From contig JAUCBJ010001368.1 in assembly GCA_032718475.1 (NCBI GenBank), forward strand, positions 1 through 32,959: a stretch of 32,959 nt of DNA, in the 5' to 3' direction. Below are positions 10,424 to 21,000 of the stretch, in pieces. Position numbers and translations under genes: made by a program. Under the pieces are notes generated by a model. The model was not told the DNA's origin, did no database searches, and saw nothing but the letters and a program-made list of their open reading frames with translations. The stretch's first letter is position 1; every line of letters starts with the position of its first letter. This DNA comes from Nemertoderma westbladi. Lineage: Eukaryota > Xenacoelomorpha > Nemertodermatida > Nemertodermatidae.

Positions 10424-11877
10424 CTAATCTACTCTCGGCAGAGCTCGTATTTTATATGGTTTAGGTAAAAGTGTAAATCCGGGAACTTGTTCATGCAAGC
10501 TGGGTAGTTCACCACTGGCAACCAGAGTAAATCTATGGAGTAGATGGCTGCTGAAGATTTTAAACTCCATTTGGGCGAGGCGTTCACCAGCGCAGATACG
10601 AGGTCCAACTCCAAATGGAATGAATTCATCTCGCTTTCTTATAGTCGAACCGTCTTCCGATAGGAAATGCTGGGGGAAGAATTTATCGGGTTTCTCCCAC
10701 ACATTCGGGTCTCTTAGTATGTTCCATAAATTACCAAGAATTATATCATTGGGGTATATTGTATAGTTATTGAATTTGACTTCGCGTAGGACTTTGTGAC
10801 CAACTGTTGTAGGAGCAATAACTCCAAATCTGAGAACCTCTAACAAACAAGCCTCAAAATATGGCAACTTGGAGAAGTCGTCGATGGTTGGAAGTCTGTC
10901 TCTACCGACAACTTCATCTATTGTTCGTTGACATTTCAGCTGAATATCTGGATGTTTATGAGGCAAAACCAGTACAATGCGCTCGTCGTTGTTTCTGATC
11001 CTGCAAGGAAAACATCTGCTATTGACTGTTCCAAGTTGAGGTCTTTATAGTAAAATGAGACATCTGGTTGCCCTAAATCAATCCACTTCTTCTCCTCTAT
11101 AATATGGCAGTCAATATAATCTCTGGGTGATTCAAAATCAATAGACTCACGATGTTCTTTTATGATCTTTCTGAACACTTTATATATGTTATCCAAATTT
11201 CTGTAACGATTAATATTATCACTAAGTAATATGTTTGATAGGAACTTCGGTAGTGGGAATAATAATGGATTTATGCGAAATTGTTGATTCACTAACTTTA
11301 TGAGATGGTTAAACACCTTATCTTCATAATCAAATCTTTCAGTAAAGATAACACTACTTATGACATTAGAAACAGCTTTACCAACAATCTTATATGAATC
11401 AAATGCCTCACCATCCAGTTTAGCGATCCAATCATTCATCATACCAGCCTCTTCCTCAATGCGGTCTTCGAAGCTTCTTTTACCCAGATAGAATTGTCGC
11501 AATACAGACATGAACAACTTGCGTTGATGAGACCAGACTTTTCCACTCGATAGTCCAATGCCATGTGGGTTTATACTCCCATGACGATGAGAAAATTGGC
11601 TACCATTTTCAACGAAAGCTTGTCTCACTAAATTAAATGAATTCAAGATAATTAAGTTATCGACAATTAGATTTAATGTAATGATATCAGAGTCGAGTTC
11701 TTTACACCATTTGGTCCAGCCTGCAGTTCTGCAACCACGGACCTTCCAACCATTGAGAAACCCTCCTATTATTGGTAACCCTGAGGGTGATGGCGGTCTA
11801 TCAGCTGTAGAGCGGTTCAACAAGAAATATATGAATACAACAGAGCTAATGAAAATCAATATAGTCGTAAAATCCAT
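10424..11877 (-). pseudogene. Cytochrome P450 paralogue broken by a 7-bp deletion
   Basis: Paralogue of the intact gene at 1987-3447. The start codon and first about 305 residues are open (11877 down to 10936), including the anchor, hinge, WxxxR and AGSETT I-helix. A 7-bp deletion near 10954-10955, absent from copy A, then shifts the frame and causes early termination. The remaining C-terminal 180 aa (10424-10966), with ExxR and the haem-cysteine loop, are open in another frame but are separated from the rest. By hand, about 12 of 20 substitutions against copy A change an amino acid, which suggests weak constraint. It would give a truncated protein without a haem ligand. An assembly error at the deletion cannot be excluded. 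Confidence 0.9.
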
Positions 11878-11918
11878 CTCATTGATTGTATTATGGTACT
11901 ACATGTACAATACACGAA

Positions 11919-12338
11919 GTGGGGACTTCGCGCAGCACGAAGTTGGCAGAGCCTTAGCGAATTGACACTGTTAGGGGGTGGGTCAATTTATGCAAATAGT
12001 TGTCGTTGTCACGTTGGCCCTCTAGCGGCAGACTGGAGAACTGCAGATGGATTCGCCTCCTTTGAAAGTCACAGCTAATGGTCTAATACATATCTGCCAA
12101 GTTTCAGCTTAAACGGATTAAAAGCAAAGAAATGGGAGGGCATTTAATGTTTAGACATGTGGCCCTCTAGCGGGAGACCATTGCACTGATGGTGTCTGAA
12201 AGTCTCTCAAAAATCTCAACTTTTGCTCATATTGATACCTACAAATTTTCAACTTGGCAGCTTTAAATCCGACAAAGTTATTAGCATGTCAAAATCGTAA
12301 CGACGACGACGTCGACGACGACGACGACGACGACGACA

Positions 12339-12379
<41 letters not shown>

Positions 12380-12456
12380 AACTATTTGCATAAATTGACC
12401 CACCCCCTAACAGTGTCAATTCGCTAAGGCTCCGCCAACTTCGTGGCTCGCCCCAC
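11919..12456. mobile_element. Foldback / MITE-like non-autonomous DNA element
   Basis: 538 bp present only in copy B; copy A reads straight through the site. It has long inverted ends: 11936-12006 pairs with 12375-12445 over 71 bp with one mismatch seen, and both outer tips start GTGGGG (with a small length difference between them). It has no coding capacity. The interior holds two copies of TGGCCCTCTAGCGG and a long CGA microsatellite beside the right arm. A target duplication is not clear (the flanks read AATAC...ACAATAAT). It lies 41 bp upstream of the P450 pseudogene start. The superfamily cannot be assigned. Confidence 0.85.
12299..12380. repeat. (CGA)n microsatellite inside the MITE
   Basis: Near-continuous CGA trinucleotide run with a few CAA interruptions and one GTCGAC. 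It appears to have grown out of the GTCGTTGTC end of the inverted repeat, because the left arm carries the corresponding short GTTGTCGTTGTC. Confidence 0.95.
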
Positions 12457-14903
12457 AATAATAGAATGATGAAATATAATATTACGACACAGTATGCTTA
12501 TGCAAATAAAAGGAAGCTGTATACACTGCTACTGTACTGCTTTGATGAAGCATAGATGTAACTAACTGAAACCTCAATGATGGAATTAGTAGGCGTAGAC
12601 ACCTTCAAAATAGGTACAGAGCTATGAATTGTACTTTACTTATAATATAACTCAAGATCAATATCAGATCAAGGCGCTTATGGCGATTTATCCTTAATTT
12701 CAATTGTTGTCAAATATCTCAGAAAGTGTTCTACTGTTGTTTTGATGGTGTCTACCTCCACTAAATCAATTATTGTGGATCGAATGAGCTTAATATCGGT
12801 GCAATAGAGCACACCAGAAGTTATATAGGCCTAACCCAAATGGGTCATAAAATGTTCTTCGGGAGGCTTGAGTGCGAAGCTAGACCTACTATAATAGTAT
12901 AACAAAATACAATAAAATTGTAGTACTGTAGGTCATGGTGAAGCTCGGCAAAAGGTGACTGGAACCGTTTTTGTTTGATATTTTTTTTATTTATAGTGCT
13001 TTATCAATAATTTGAAAGCTAGTCCCCTCTTGTGAAACACAAATTTTGTACTTGTGATTCTTTATAATTCCGCCTGTATCGCGTCAAATTTCAAAATTGT
13101 AGTGCCCGTGAGTTTTCTCTGAGCACCGTGCCATATTTGTAATCCACAAATTCATAACATATCGAGAAAAAAAAATCTTCACCCCGCCCTTCTATTGTGC
13201 AGTGCGAGTACTGATGTGTGTTGAGAGTTCTTCTCCGCATCAACCTGTTGTCTCTAATAGTACTAGCTGCCACCAGCCACAAAATGTTATACTTTTTATA
13301 CATTCTTCTCTACCTACAGTTATAAAATATTTCTATTTTCTAATAAAATTAATAGTTTAAAGTTATACCCACTAAACCCCGATATGGTGTTTGCGGTCAT
13401 TTTGCTCCATAACCATTTTTTGATCTATTCCCAATCACCTTCTTCACCACCATATTTCATAGATAGACGATGATAATATTTCGTTTGGGTGGATCTATAT
13501 GATTTCCATTTTTCATTTCATTCTATTAACTCCGGCCAAACTTTTATTTTTCAGACACCTCAATGCCCAGCTTCCAAAAATTATATTTTCAAAATTCTGT
13601 GCCGGTTACTTTTTGAATAATTTGCTTAAATATAATTAAATTAAAATCTACCAAAGGAGGCTTTTTGAATTATATTCTAATATATTATTGAATATATTAA
13701 TATTACATTGCGGAACTACCTGATATGATAACAAAATCATCTTACTCATTTTATTGCCGTGATCTTAAACTCATTCAAACCGCAATGGGTTGTTTTAAAA
13801 AAAAAGTAGATGTAGGCCTACTGTAGAGGCCTTCAAAACTATAATATAGATGAGTGATAGGTTCTCGAGATATGCAATTAAGTAATTTTACTCACATAAC
13901 ATTTCGAAACAAATATTACTGTATTATGTTACTTACTATATTATACTTACTATATTATACTAAAATCTGAGGGGAACAAAGTTACCATTGCATGGGTGCC
14001 TAGCAACCACTAATAAGAACCAGTGCCAAAAGCTTAAATATTATTGTTTGGATTTGATATATGAGAGACAACACTCTTTGTACTATGTAGGGGCGAGCCA
14101 CGAAAGTAAGCGAGCTTAGCATACAGGTACCACTAACTCAATCGGTGTGTCAGTTGTTCTGTTGTGTCCAATTTTAAACGTTAATAATTCAGCCAAATGT
14201 TAATGAAATTTAACCAAACTTGGTACACATGTAGTCTGGAAAAAGTTTAGAAATTTTCCAAGTTGAATTTCCGTGTGGCCTACAAGAAGCTAAGATAATA
14301 GCAGTTAATTAGTTAATTAAGTTGATTAGGGTAAAAACAGCATTTTCAACCTGCCTCTTAAAGGATATTAATTATTTTATAGTATAAGACTTCAATAATT
14401 ATACTTAAAAATTATACAGCTGTATTCTCCATACCCCATTCCATTATAATTTTTAATTAGTTCAAGAGATTTGCTTTAAGAAATGTGTTTTTAATTGATC
14501 TAAACGTAATTAACTTATTAAAATGCCCTGTCTCCAGCTATACTTCCATAGCTCCCTCATTTCTTGGCATGCTTGCTTGCATAGCTGGGAAGGGGAACCA
14601 GTTCAACCACCTCATCACTACTCAAAGGCAGCATTGTAATGAGCCAGACTAATAAGCCAGCTTGGTTATTGTGTTTAGCTTACAAAATGATTGGCCCAGT
14701 AGGCCTACTTAATCATTATTGTTTAGAATAATTAGCTAAATAATTTTGTTGAGGTGTTGACATGATAAATTAATATCTCAGTATCAATACTATCGGCATA
14801 AGGTGAGTTTTATACCATGGAGTGGGGTAACTTAGGCCATTTTTGAAAAGTTTACTATTTTCATTTCCAAATTGATAAGTAACCAACATAACCTAACAAA
14901 CCT
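12457..14903. other. Non-coding AT-rich region, copy B
   Basis: Counterpart of 3448-5882 with scattered substitutions and small indels. It has the same hairpins, and a GTAGGGGCGAGCCACGAA terminus-like word at about 14088. No gene is seen. Confidence 0.6.
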
Positions 14904-14934
14904 ACAGTACAATCAAATAATATAAACAAATAAC

Positions 14935-15812
14935 GGTGTACAGATATACCAACCTAACCAACATAACGGTGTACACATACACCAACCTAACCAACATAAC
15001 GGTGTACTGGAGATATACCAACCTAACCAACGTAACGGTGTACAGATATACCAACCTAACCAACATAAAGGTGTACAGATACACCAACCTAACCAACATA
15101 ACGGTGTACAGGAGATATACCAACCTAACCAACATAACGGTGTACAGATATACCAACCTAACCAACATAACGGTGTACAGATATAACAACCAACCAACAT
15201 AACGGTGTACAGATATACCAACCTAACCAACATAACGGTGTACACATACACCAACCTAACCAACATAACGGTGTACTGGAGATATACCAACCTAACCAAC
15301 GTAACGGTGTACAGATATACCAACCTAACCAACATAAAGGTGTACAGATACACCAACCTAACCAACATAACGGTGTACAGGAGATATACCAACCTAACCA
15401 ACATAACGGTGTACAGATATACCAACCTAACCAACATAACGGTGTACAGATATAACAACCAACCAACATAACGGTGTACATATATACCAACCTAACCAAC
15501 ATAACGGTGTACACATACACCAACCTAACCAACATAACGGTGTACACATACACCAACCTAACCAACATAACGGTGTACACATACACCAACCTAACCAACA
15601 TAACGGTGTACTGGAGATATACCAACCTAACCAACATAACGGTGTACAGATATAACAACCAATCAACATAACGGTGTACAGATACACCAACCTAACCAAC
15701 ATAACGGTGTACAGGAGATATACCAACCTAACCAACATAACGGTGTACAGATATACCAACCTAACCAACATAACGGTGTACAGATATACCAACCTAACCA
15801 ACATAACGGTGT
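14935..15812. repeat. 33-bp minisatellite, copy B (expanded, with 269-bp higher-order unit)
   Basis: About 26 units with the same core as 5883-6157. A block of eight units is repeated almost exactly with a 269-bp shift (14936-15202 and 15205-15471). Both blocks share the private variants CAACGTAACGG and CATAAAGGTG and end with the shortened ATATAACAACCAACC unit, so the array grew by block duplication. A third, partial block follows. Long repeat-derived frames on both strands are not genes. Confidence 0.95.
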
Positions 15813-15828
15813 AGAGATACAACGGTGT

Positions 15829-15937
15829 GCGGACACTTCCCCCCGGACAGTTCCCCCCGTTCAAGTAGGACACTTCCCCCTGGACACTTCCCCCCAGACA
15901 CTTCCCTCCCCGGACACCCCCCCCCCCCCCCCCCCCC
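15829..15937. repeat. C-rich minisatellite, copy B
   Basis: GGACACTTCCCCC-type repeats ending in a 21-C run (15917-15937). It is shorter than the copy A allele because the first poly-C run (22 C in A) is only six C here. Confidence 0.88.
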
Positions 15938-16404
15938 GACTGTTCTTAACTTCACACATTCTTATTTTTCATTTTGTAAGGTAAACGGACCGCTTGTATC
16001 CAGACAAGTTGTATCCAATTTTCCTTTCGTAGCTCAGAAAGTGATCTTTTGCATCCCGATTTTACATTTTATATCCAAGTTTTATTTATGGGTTTTATCA
16101 ATGCAATTACATTATATTGTTTGCTAATCTTTAAACAATTATTTATTAATTAGATGACCTACAAATTCCATCCCCCAAATGATATACTGTTTTTATTAAC
16201 TATAGAATTATAATAATTAATTGTTTTAATTATATGTATTATTATGTAATAGTATTCTTCAAATTGTAGCAGATGGGGATGAATATTATTGTTGCAATCA
16301 TAATTATACCTCTCCAGGGTAAAATATTATAATAATATAATATTAAATAAGAATTATATAATATTGTTGTAATTTATATATTAATTTGGTTAACATTCAA
16401 TACA
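15938..16404. other. Non-coding flank left of the gypsy element
   Basis: AT-rich DNA homologous to 6293-6644. It includes about 120 bp (16006-16130) absent from copy A and flanked by short GTATCCA words, so this is either a deletion in copy A or an insertion here. No gene. Confidence 0.6.
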
Positions 16405-16409
16405 GCTCC
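16405..16409. other. Target-site duplication, left (GCTCC)
   Basis: Five bases GCTCC immediately before the 5' LTR, repeated at 21272-21276 after the 3' LTR and present once in the empty site of copy A (ACAGCTCCTACT, about 6645-6656). Five base pairs is usual for Ty3/gypsy integrases. Confidence 0.93.
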
Positions 16410-16480
16410 TGTGTAGTATAGTGCATGGCTCTCCCCCGTGAAGTCTGCATGTCTCTTTCATATATTATATATATCAGTCA
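16410..16480 (+). repeat. 5' LTR (71 bp)
   Basis: Starts TGTGTAGTATAG and ends ATCAGTCA. It contains a TATA-like stretch (TATATTATATATA, 16462-16474) that may serve the promoter. It is identical over all 71 bases to 21201-21271. Confidence 0.95.
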
Positions 16481-16507
16481 TGGCGCAGTTATGATTTTCG
16501 AACCTAC
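16481..16507 (+). other. Primer-binding site, tRNA-Ser-like
   Basis: Begins directly after the LTR with TGGCGCAGT, complementary to a tRNA 3' end ACTGCGCCA such as that of tRNA-Ser. A further 11 bases, TTCGAACCTAC (16497-16507), are complementary to the T-arm word GTAGGTTCGAA found, from memory, in insect tRNA-Ser, at almost the right distance. The middle eight bases do not obviously match. Confidence 0.75.
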
Positions 16508-16671
16508 AACTGTATTGCTGTATTGCTGTACCAGCCTACTGCTACCACCTACCACGCTACCAGTATACTCTGCTAGACCGCCAGGCCCTCGGGCCCAGGC
16601 CAGCCATACCCGCACATTAGGTTCTGTCTGCCCGTCTGCTGTTAATAAAGTAATAGGCCTACATTAATACT
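16508..16671 (+). other. Gypsy 5' leader
   Basis: Short untranslated leader between primer site and gag start. It holds an AATAAA (16643-16648), just upstream of the gag ATG; whether it is used for polyadenylation is unknown. No domain is seen in its short open frames. Confidence 0.5.
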
Positions 16672-18081
16672 ATGGCGCACAACTCAACCGACCCCCGCGA
16701 CCCCCGCTCCTTCGTACTCCGCAGCGCAGCCCCTCCGTTCGACATCGACTGCGAACGTTCGACGTGGGACCTGTGGATCGAGGAGTGGGAAGCGTTCCTG
16801 GTGACGTCGGGCCTCGAGAACCTGCGGACCATCGACCCCACGGACCCTCCGGACCCGGCCGTCTCGGCCGACCTCCTCCGGGCCACCAACAGACAGCGTC
16901 GAGCCGCCCTCACATCCGCGTTCTCCCGCAGTACGAACGCCGTGGTAAGGGGACTTGGGCTCTCCACTGTCGACAACTCGGATGCGTCCCTCGTCATCGC
17001 GACACTCGGTACCCACGTCCACGGAGGGACTAACAAACGGGTCCACCGACAGGAACTCGCCCGGCGTTCCCGCCTCCCAGAGGAAACACCGGAGACGTTC
17101 CTGGTCCACCTCCGGGACATCGCCACCAAGTGTGAGTTCGAGGCGCTCCCCACCGCGGCGGCCCACGCCAACGATCGGCTCCTCGATCAATTCATCGCGG
17201 GCTTCGGCGACAAAGAGGTGACCGAGCAGCTCCTCCGCCTGCCTCCAGACAGCTACATCACGGATGCCCTCCGCCTCGCGCAGACTGTCTGGACTGCCCG
17301 CAAGGACGCCGCCTCCATGTCGTGGAGCGGGGCCCCCGCAACCGCTCCCACGGCGCCCTCGGCTGCCAGAGCGACGGCGCAACGCAGCCGCCGGCCCAGG
17401 CCCCGCCGCGATCAACCACCCACCCGCTGCCCGCAGTGCGGGTTCCCCCCACACAACGCGGGAGCCCGTTGCCCCGGCGCCGATGCCCGCTGTCGCCACT
17501 GCAACACAGTCGGGCACTACAATCGGATGTGCCCCCGCCGCCCCCAGACCAACGCAGCCGACGGGCCCGCCACCGATTACGACGACGATCGGTCGACCAA
17601 CGCCGCCGAGATCTGGTCGATCCTCGCCGGTCCCGAACTTTACGACGCCCCCACCGTCTCCTCCATTGAACAGTTGGAGTCCCTCGAGACGGTGACACTG
17701 GGATTCCAGGTCACTAAGAACCCCAGTTTCGGAATCACCGAACTCCAGTTCCTCCCAGATTCCGGTGCCAACATTACGGCGATTCCCTTCCGGATCTACT
17801 CAGCCTTCGGGGGGAAAGTCGAGAACCTCCGGAACTCCAACCCGCCGCCCCAACCACCTAAACTCGCCAACGGTAGTCGAGCGGGTTGGGTTTTTAAGGG
17901 AGTATTCGGCGCCACCATCCAGTGCCATGCATTGCACACTGCCTGCACCACGGATGTCTGGGTCCTGGACGGCCTCCACCAACCACTGCTGTCCAGGATG
18001 CAGGAAGACCTGCTTCACCCTCGGGATCCTGTGGAGCCCCATCCTCCGGGGTGGGCGGGGGCCACCCGACGCCCTCACTAG
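16672..18081 (+). CDS. gag: Gag-protease polyprotein of the gypsy element
   Basis: 469 aa. Residues about 25-220 form the capsid-like part, with the tryptophan-rich start WDLWIEEWEAF typical of mag-type Gag. A basic, Pro/Ala-rich linker (about 221-250) leads to two zinc knuckles (C253, C256, H261, C267, then C274, C277, H282, C287) that would bind the genomic RNA. A retropepsin-like aspartic protease follows, with its active site DSGAN at 363-367 and a recognisable C-terminal strand up to about residue 445. Having the protease in the gag frame means the frame change to pol falls after it. The ATG is the first in this frame after the leader. Codon third positions are overwhelmingly C or G. It probably makes virus-like particles in the cytoplasm. 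Confidence 0.92.
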   Translation: MAHNSTDPRDPRSFVLRSAAPPFDIDCERSTWDLWIEEWEAFLVTSGLENLRTIDPTDPPDPAVSADLLRATNRQRRAALTSAFSRSTNAVVRGLGLSTVDNSDASLVIATLGTHVHGGTNKRVHRQELARRSRLPEETPETFLVHLRDIATKCEFEALPTAAAHANDRLLDQFIAGFGDKEVTEQLLRLPPDSYITDALRLAQTVWTARKDAASMSWSGAPATAPTAPSAARATAQRSRRPRPRRDQPPTRCPQCGFPPHNAGARCPGADARCRHCNTVGHYNRMCPRRPQTNAADGPATDYDDDRSTNAAEIWSILAGPELYDAPTVSSIEQLESLETVTLGFQVTKNPSFGITELQFLPDSGANITAIPFRIYSAFGGKVENLRNSNPPPQPPKLANGSRAGWVFKGVFGATIQCHALHTACTTDVWVLDGLHQPLLSRMQEDLLHPRDPVEPHPPGWAGATRRPH

Positions 18082-21000
18082 GCAATGTGCGAACCAGCTA
18101 CTGGCCGCGCCACTGCCCACGCCACCGACCACGCCACCAGCACAACCACCGCCAACCCCACCAACACCGACACCATCGCCGACACTGCCACCCAACGCGA
18201 CCCAGACCTGGGAAACCCTGGTTACCCGGTACCCCCGCCCCCTCTCTGGGAACTGTAGGGTTATGGCCGGGGGGGATATAACCATAAAACTGCTCCCGGA
18301 CGCCAAACCATCGTTCCGGTACTCCAACCGCCCCATACCGGCCAACCTGGAGGAGGCATTCGACAGGGAGCTCAGCGACCAGGTTGCCATGGGGATCCTC
18401 GAGCCCGCGGACGATGCCAACAGTCCCAGCGCGTGGCTCAGCCCCATGGTCGTTACTAGGAAGAAGAGCGACCCCAACTCCGTCCGGATTACTGTCGACC
18501 TCCGGGAGTTGAACCGCCACACCGTCCGACCCGCCTACTTTTCCCCGGACCCGTTCCAGGTCGTCTCCCGCGTCCCCACATCGGCCCGCTACTTCTCCGT
18601 CGTCGATGGACTCAAGGGGTTCCACCAGGTCGGCCTCGATCGGAACAGCCGGGAGCTCACCACGTTCGCCACTCCGCGGGGACGGTTCCGGTACCGCCGA
18701 ATGCCCATGGGGTGGCACGGCAGTTCGGACGTCTTCAACGCCCGGATGGCCAAGGCCCTCCAGGGCGTCCCCAACATCGGCCGGATCGTCGAGGATATCC
18801 TCATCTATACCGACACCATAGAGGAGCATCCGGAGGCAGTGGCGAGAGTTCTCGCCGCCTGCGACACCGCCGACATCTCCATCAACCCGAGGAAGGTTCA
18901 GTTCTGCCTTCCGGAGGTCAAGTTCGGCGGCTACATCGTCTCCCACGGCCGATTCCGGATCGACCCGGAACTCACGGACGACCTACGGAACTTCCCGACC
19001 CCAACCTGCCGGAAGGAACTCCGATCGTTCCTCGGCCTCGCCCAGCAGCTGGGAAACTCCACAGCCGAGATAACCCAACTAATCGAACCCCTCCGGAGCC
19101 TGAACTCTAACTATAACAGCTGGTTGTGGCTGCCCCAACACAACCAGGCGTTCGAGGCGACTCGGTCCGCCCTGTCCAGCCCCCACTACCTGTCTGGGTT
19201 CCACCCCGACCGACGGACGGAACTCCTCACCGACGCCTCCCGGCTCCACGGACTCGGTTTCCTTCTCCGACAGCGCGACCCCGACTCCAACCGTTGGCTC
19301 ACCGTCCAGTGCGGCTCCCGTACCCTCGCCAAACACGAGGCCAACTGGTCCGGTATGGCCGAACTGGAGGCCCTCGGCGCTGCGTGGGCGGCCCACAAGT
19401 GCCGCTATTTCCTCGACGGACTGCGGCACTTCGAACTGGTGACCGACAGCAGTCCGTTGATTCCTGTACTGAACGATCGCAGCCTCGACCAGGTCACCAA
19501 CGACCGCCTGCTGAAACTGAAGACCGCCTTGGCGCGGTTTAATTTCACCGCTCGGCACCAACGCGGCACCAAGCACCTCGTGGCTGACGCGTTCTCCCGC
19601 GCCCCCCGCCACGCACCGGAGCCCTCCGACCTACTACTCACCCCGGAGGACGACGCCGACCGGGAGTTCATCGTCAACGCGGCTGCGGGAGAAATACAAC
19701 CCGTCGAATCCCGGGACGCCCGTCTCGAACAGGTCCGCCAGGTCGGCCAGCTAGACCCCGTCTACCGCGCCCTGCTCACCACCATCGACGAGGGCTGGCC
19801 AACCTCCAAACACCAGATTACCGACGACCAACTCAGACCTTACTTCGCTCACCGCGCTGACCTGATGGCCCACAATGGCCTCATCCTCCGCGGGCCCCAA
19901 CTATACATCCCCGTGGAACTGCGACACGAGACCCTGCTGCAACTCCACGCAGCCCACCAGGGCCTTAACAAGACGCGAGAACGCGCTAACAGGTCTGTCT
20001 GGTGGCCCTCCATCGCCCACGACATTACACAGGCGGTGGAGCGGTGCCAACCGTGTCAGGCAGTCCTCCCCTCCCACGCACCCGAGCCCCTCCAGCGCAA
20101 CCCGGAAGCGACCCGTCCGTTCCAACGGACCCACATCGACCTCTTCCAGGTCGACGCCAAAAACTACATGGCCGCCACCGACGAGTTCACTGGGTGGCCG
20201 ACATTATATCGGCTAAACTCCGACACCACCTCGGTCGCCATTATCGACTGCCTCCGTAAGCTGTTCCTCGCCACCGCGGTGCCTACGGTGCTCCACCCAG
20301 ATGGAGGCCCCCAACTTGTGTCAGACGCCATCAAGAACTTCCTCCATCGATGGGGCGTCACCCTCGAGCCTTCCAGCCCCCACCTCCCACGCACAAACGG
20401 ACGGGCGGAGGCCGCGGTGAAAGCCCTTAAGAAGATCGTCCGGGGAGCCAACCACGACTCAGACGCCATCGCCCAGGGGATACTCGCGTTCCGGAATACC
20501 CCCCGCTATGGAGGCCGGTCCCCCGCGGAACTCCTCTACGGCAGGAACGTCCGTGAGGCCCTCCCCGTGCATTTCACTGCACTCGACCCCAAATGGCGCC
20601 AAACCTTCGCCGAGCTCGACGCCCTTGCCGACTCCAACCGCGCGCTACTCCGGGCGAACTATGACGGCCACACCCGACCACTCCGGGCCCTCCCAGTAGG
20701 CCACCCTGTCCTTATCCAGGACCCCCGCGATAAACGCTGGACGGGCCAGGGGACAGTAGTCGAGACCCTCCAGAACCACGACTACCTGGTACGTCAAGCC
20801 AGCGGCCACGTTGTGCGACGCAACCGGGTTTTTCTGCGGACCCGGTCGCCCACGCTACCACCCTCGGGCCCACCACTACCGCCCACCCCACCACAACCAC
20901 TCCAAGAAGTCACACCCAACCCACCACCACTGGCGCCACCCATACCCACCTGGGCCGACGTCGCCGCGCCGCCTCAGCCACCGACCACCACCAGCCCCCC

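Noticed and set aside
14902-15873. Long frames (88-181 aa) rich in YLYTVMLVRLV or YTNLTNITVY
   Set aside because: They arise from the 33-bp minisatellite in both strands. 33 is divisible by three, so frames stay open by chance.
16659-20900. Many antisense and shifted frames of 60-280 aa within the gypsy element (for example 16684-17517, 18098-18946, 19079-19612)
   Set aside because: GC-rich codon bias keeps other frames open. None shows a domain, and all overlap well-supported gag or pol sequence.
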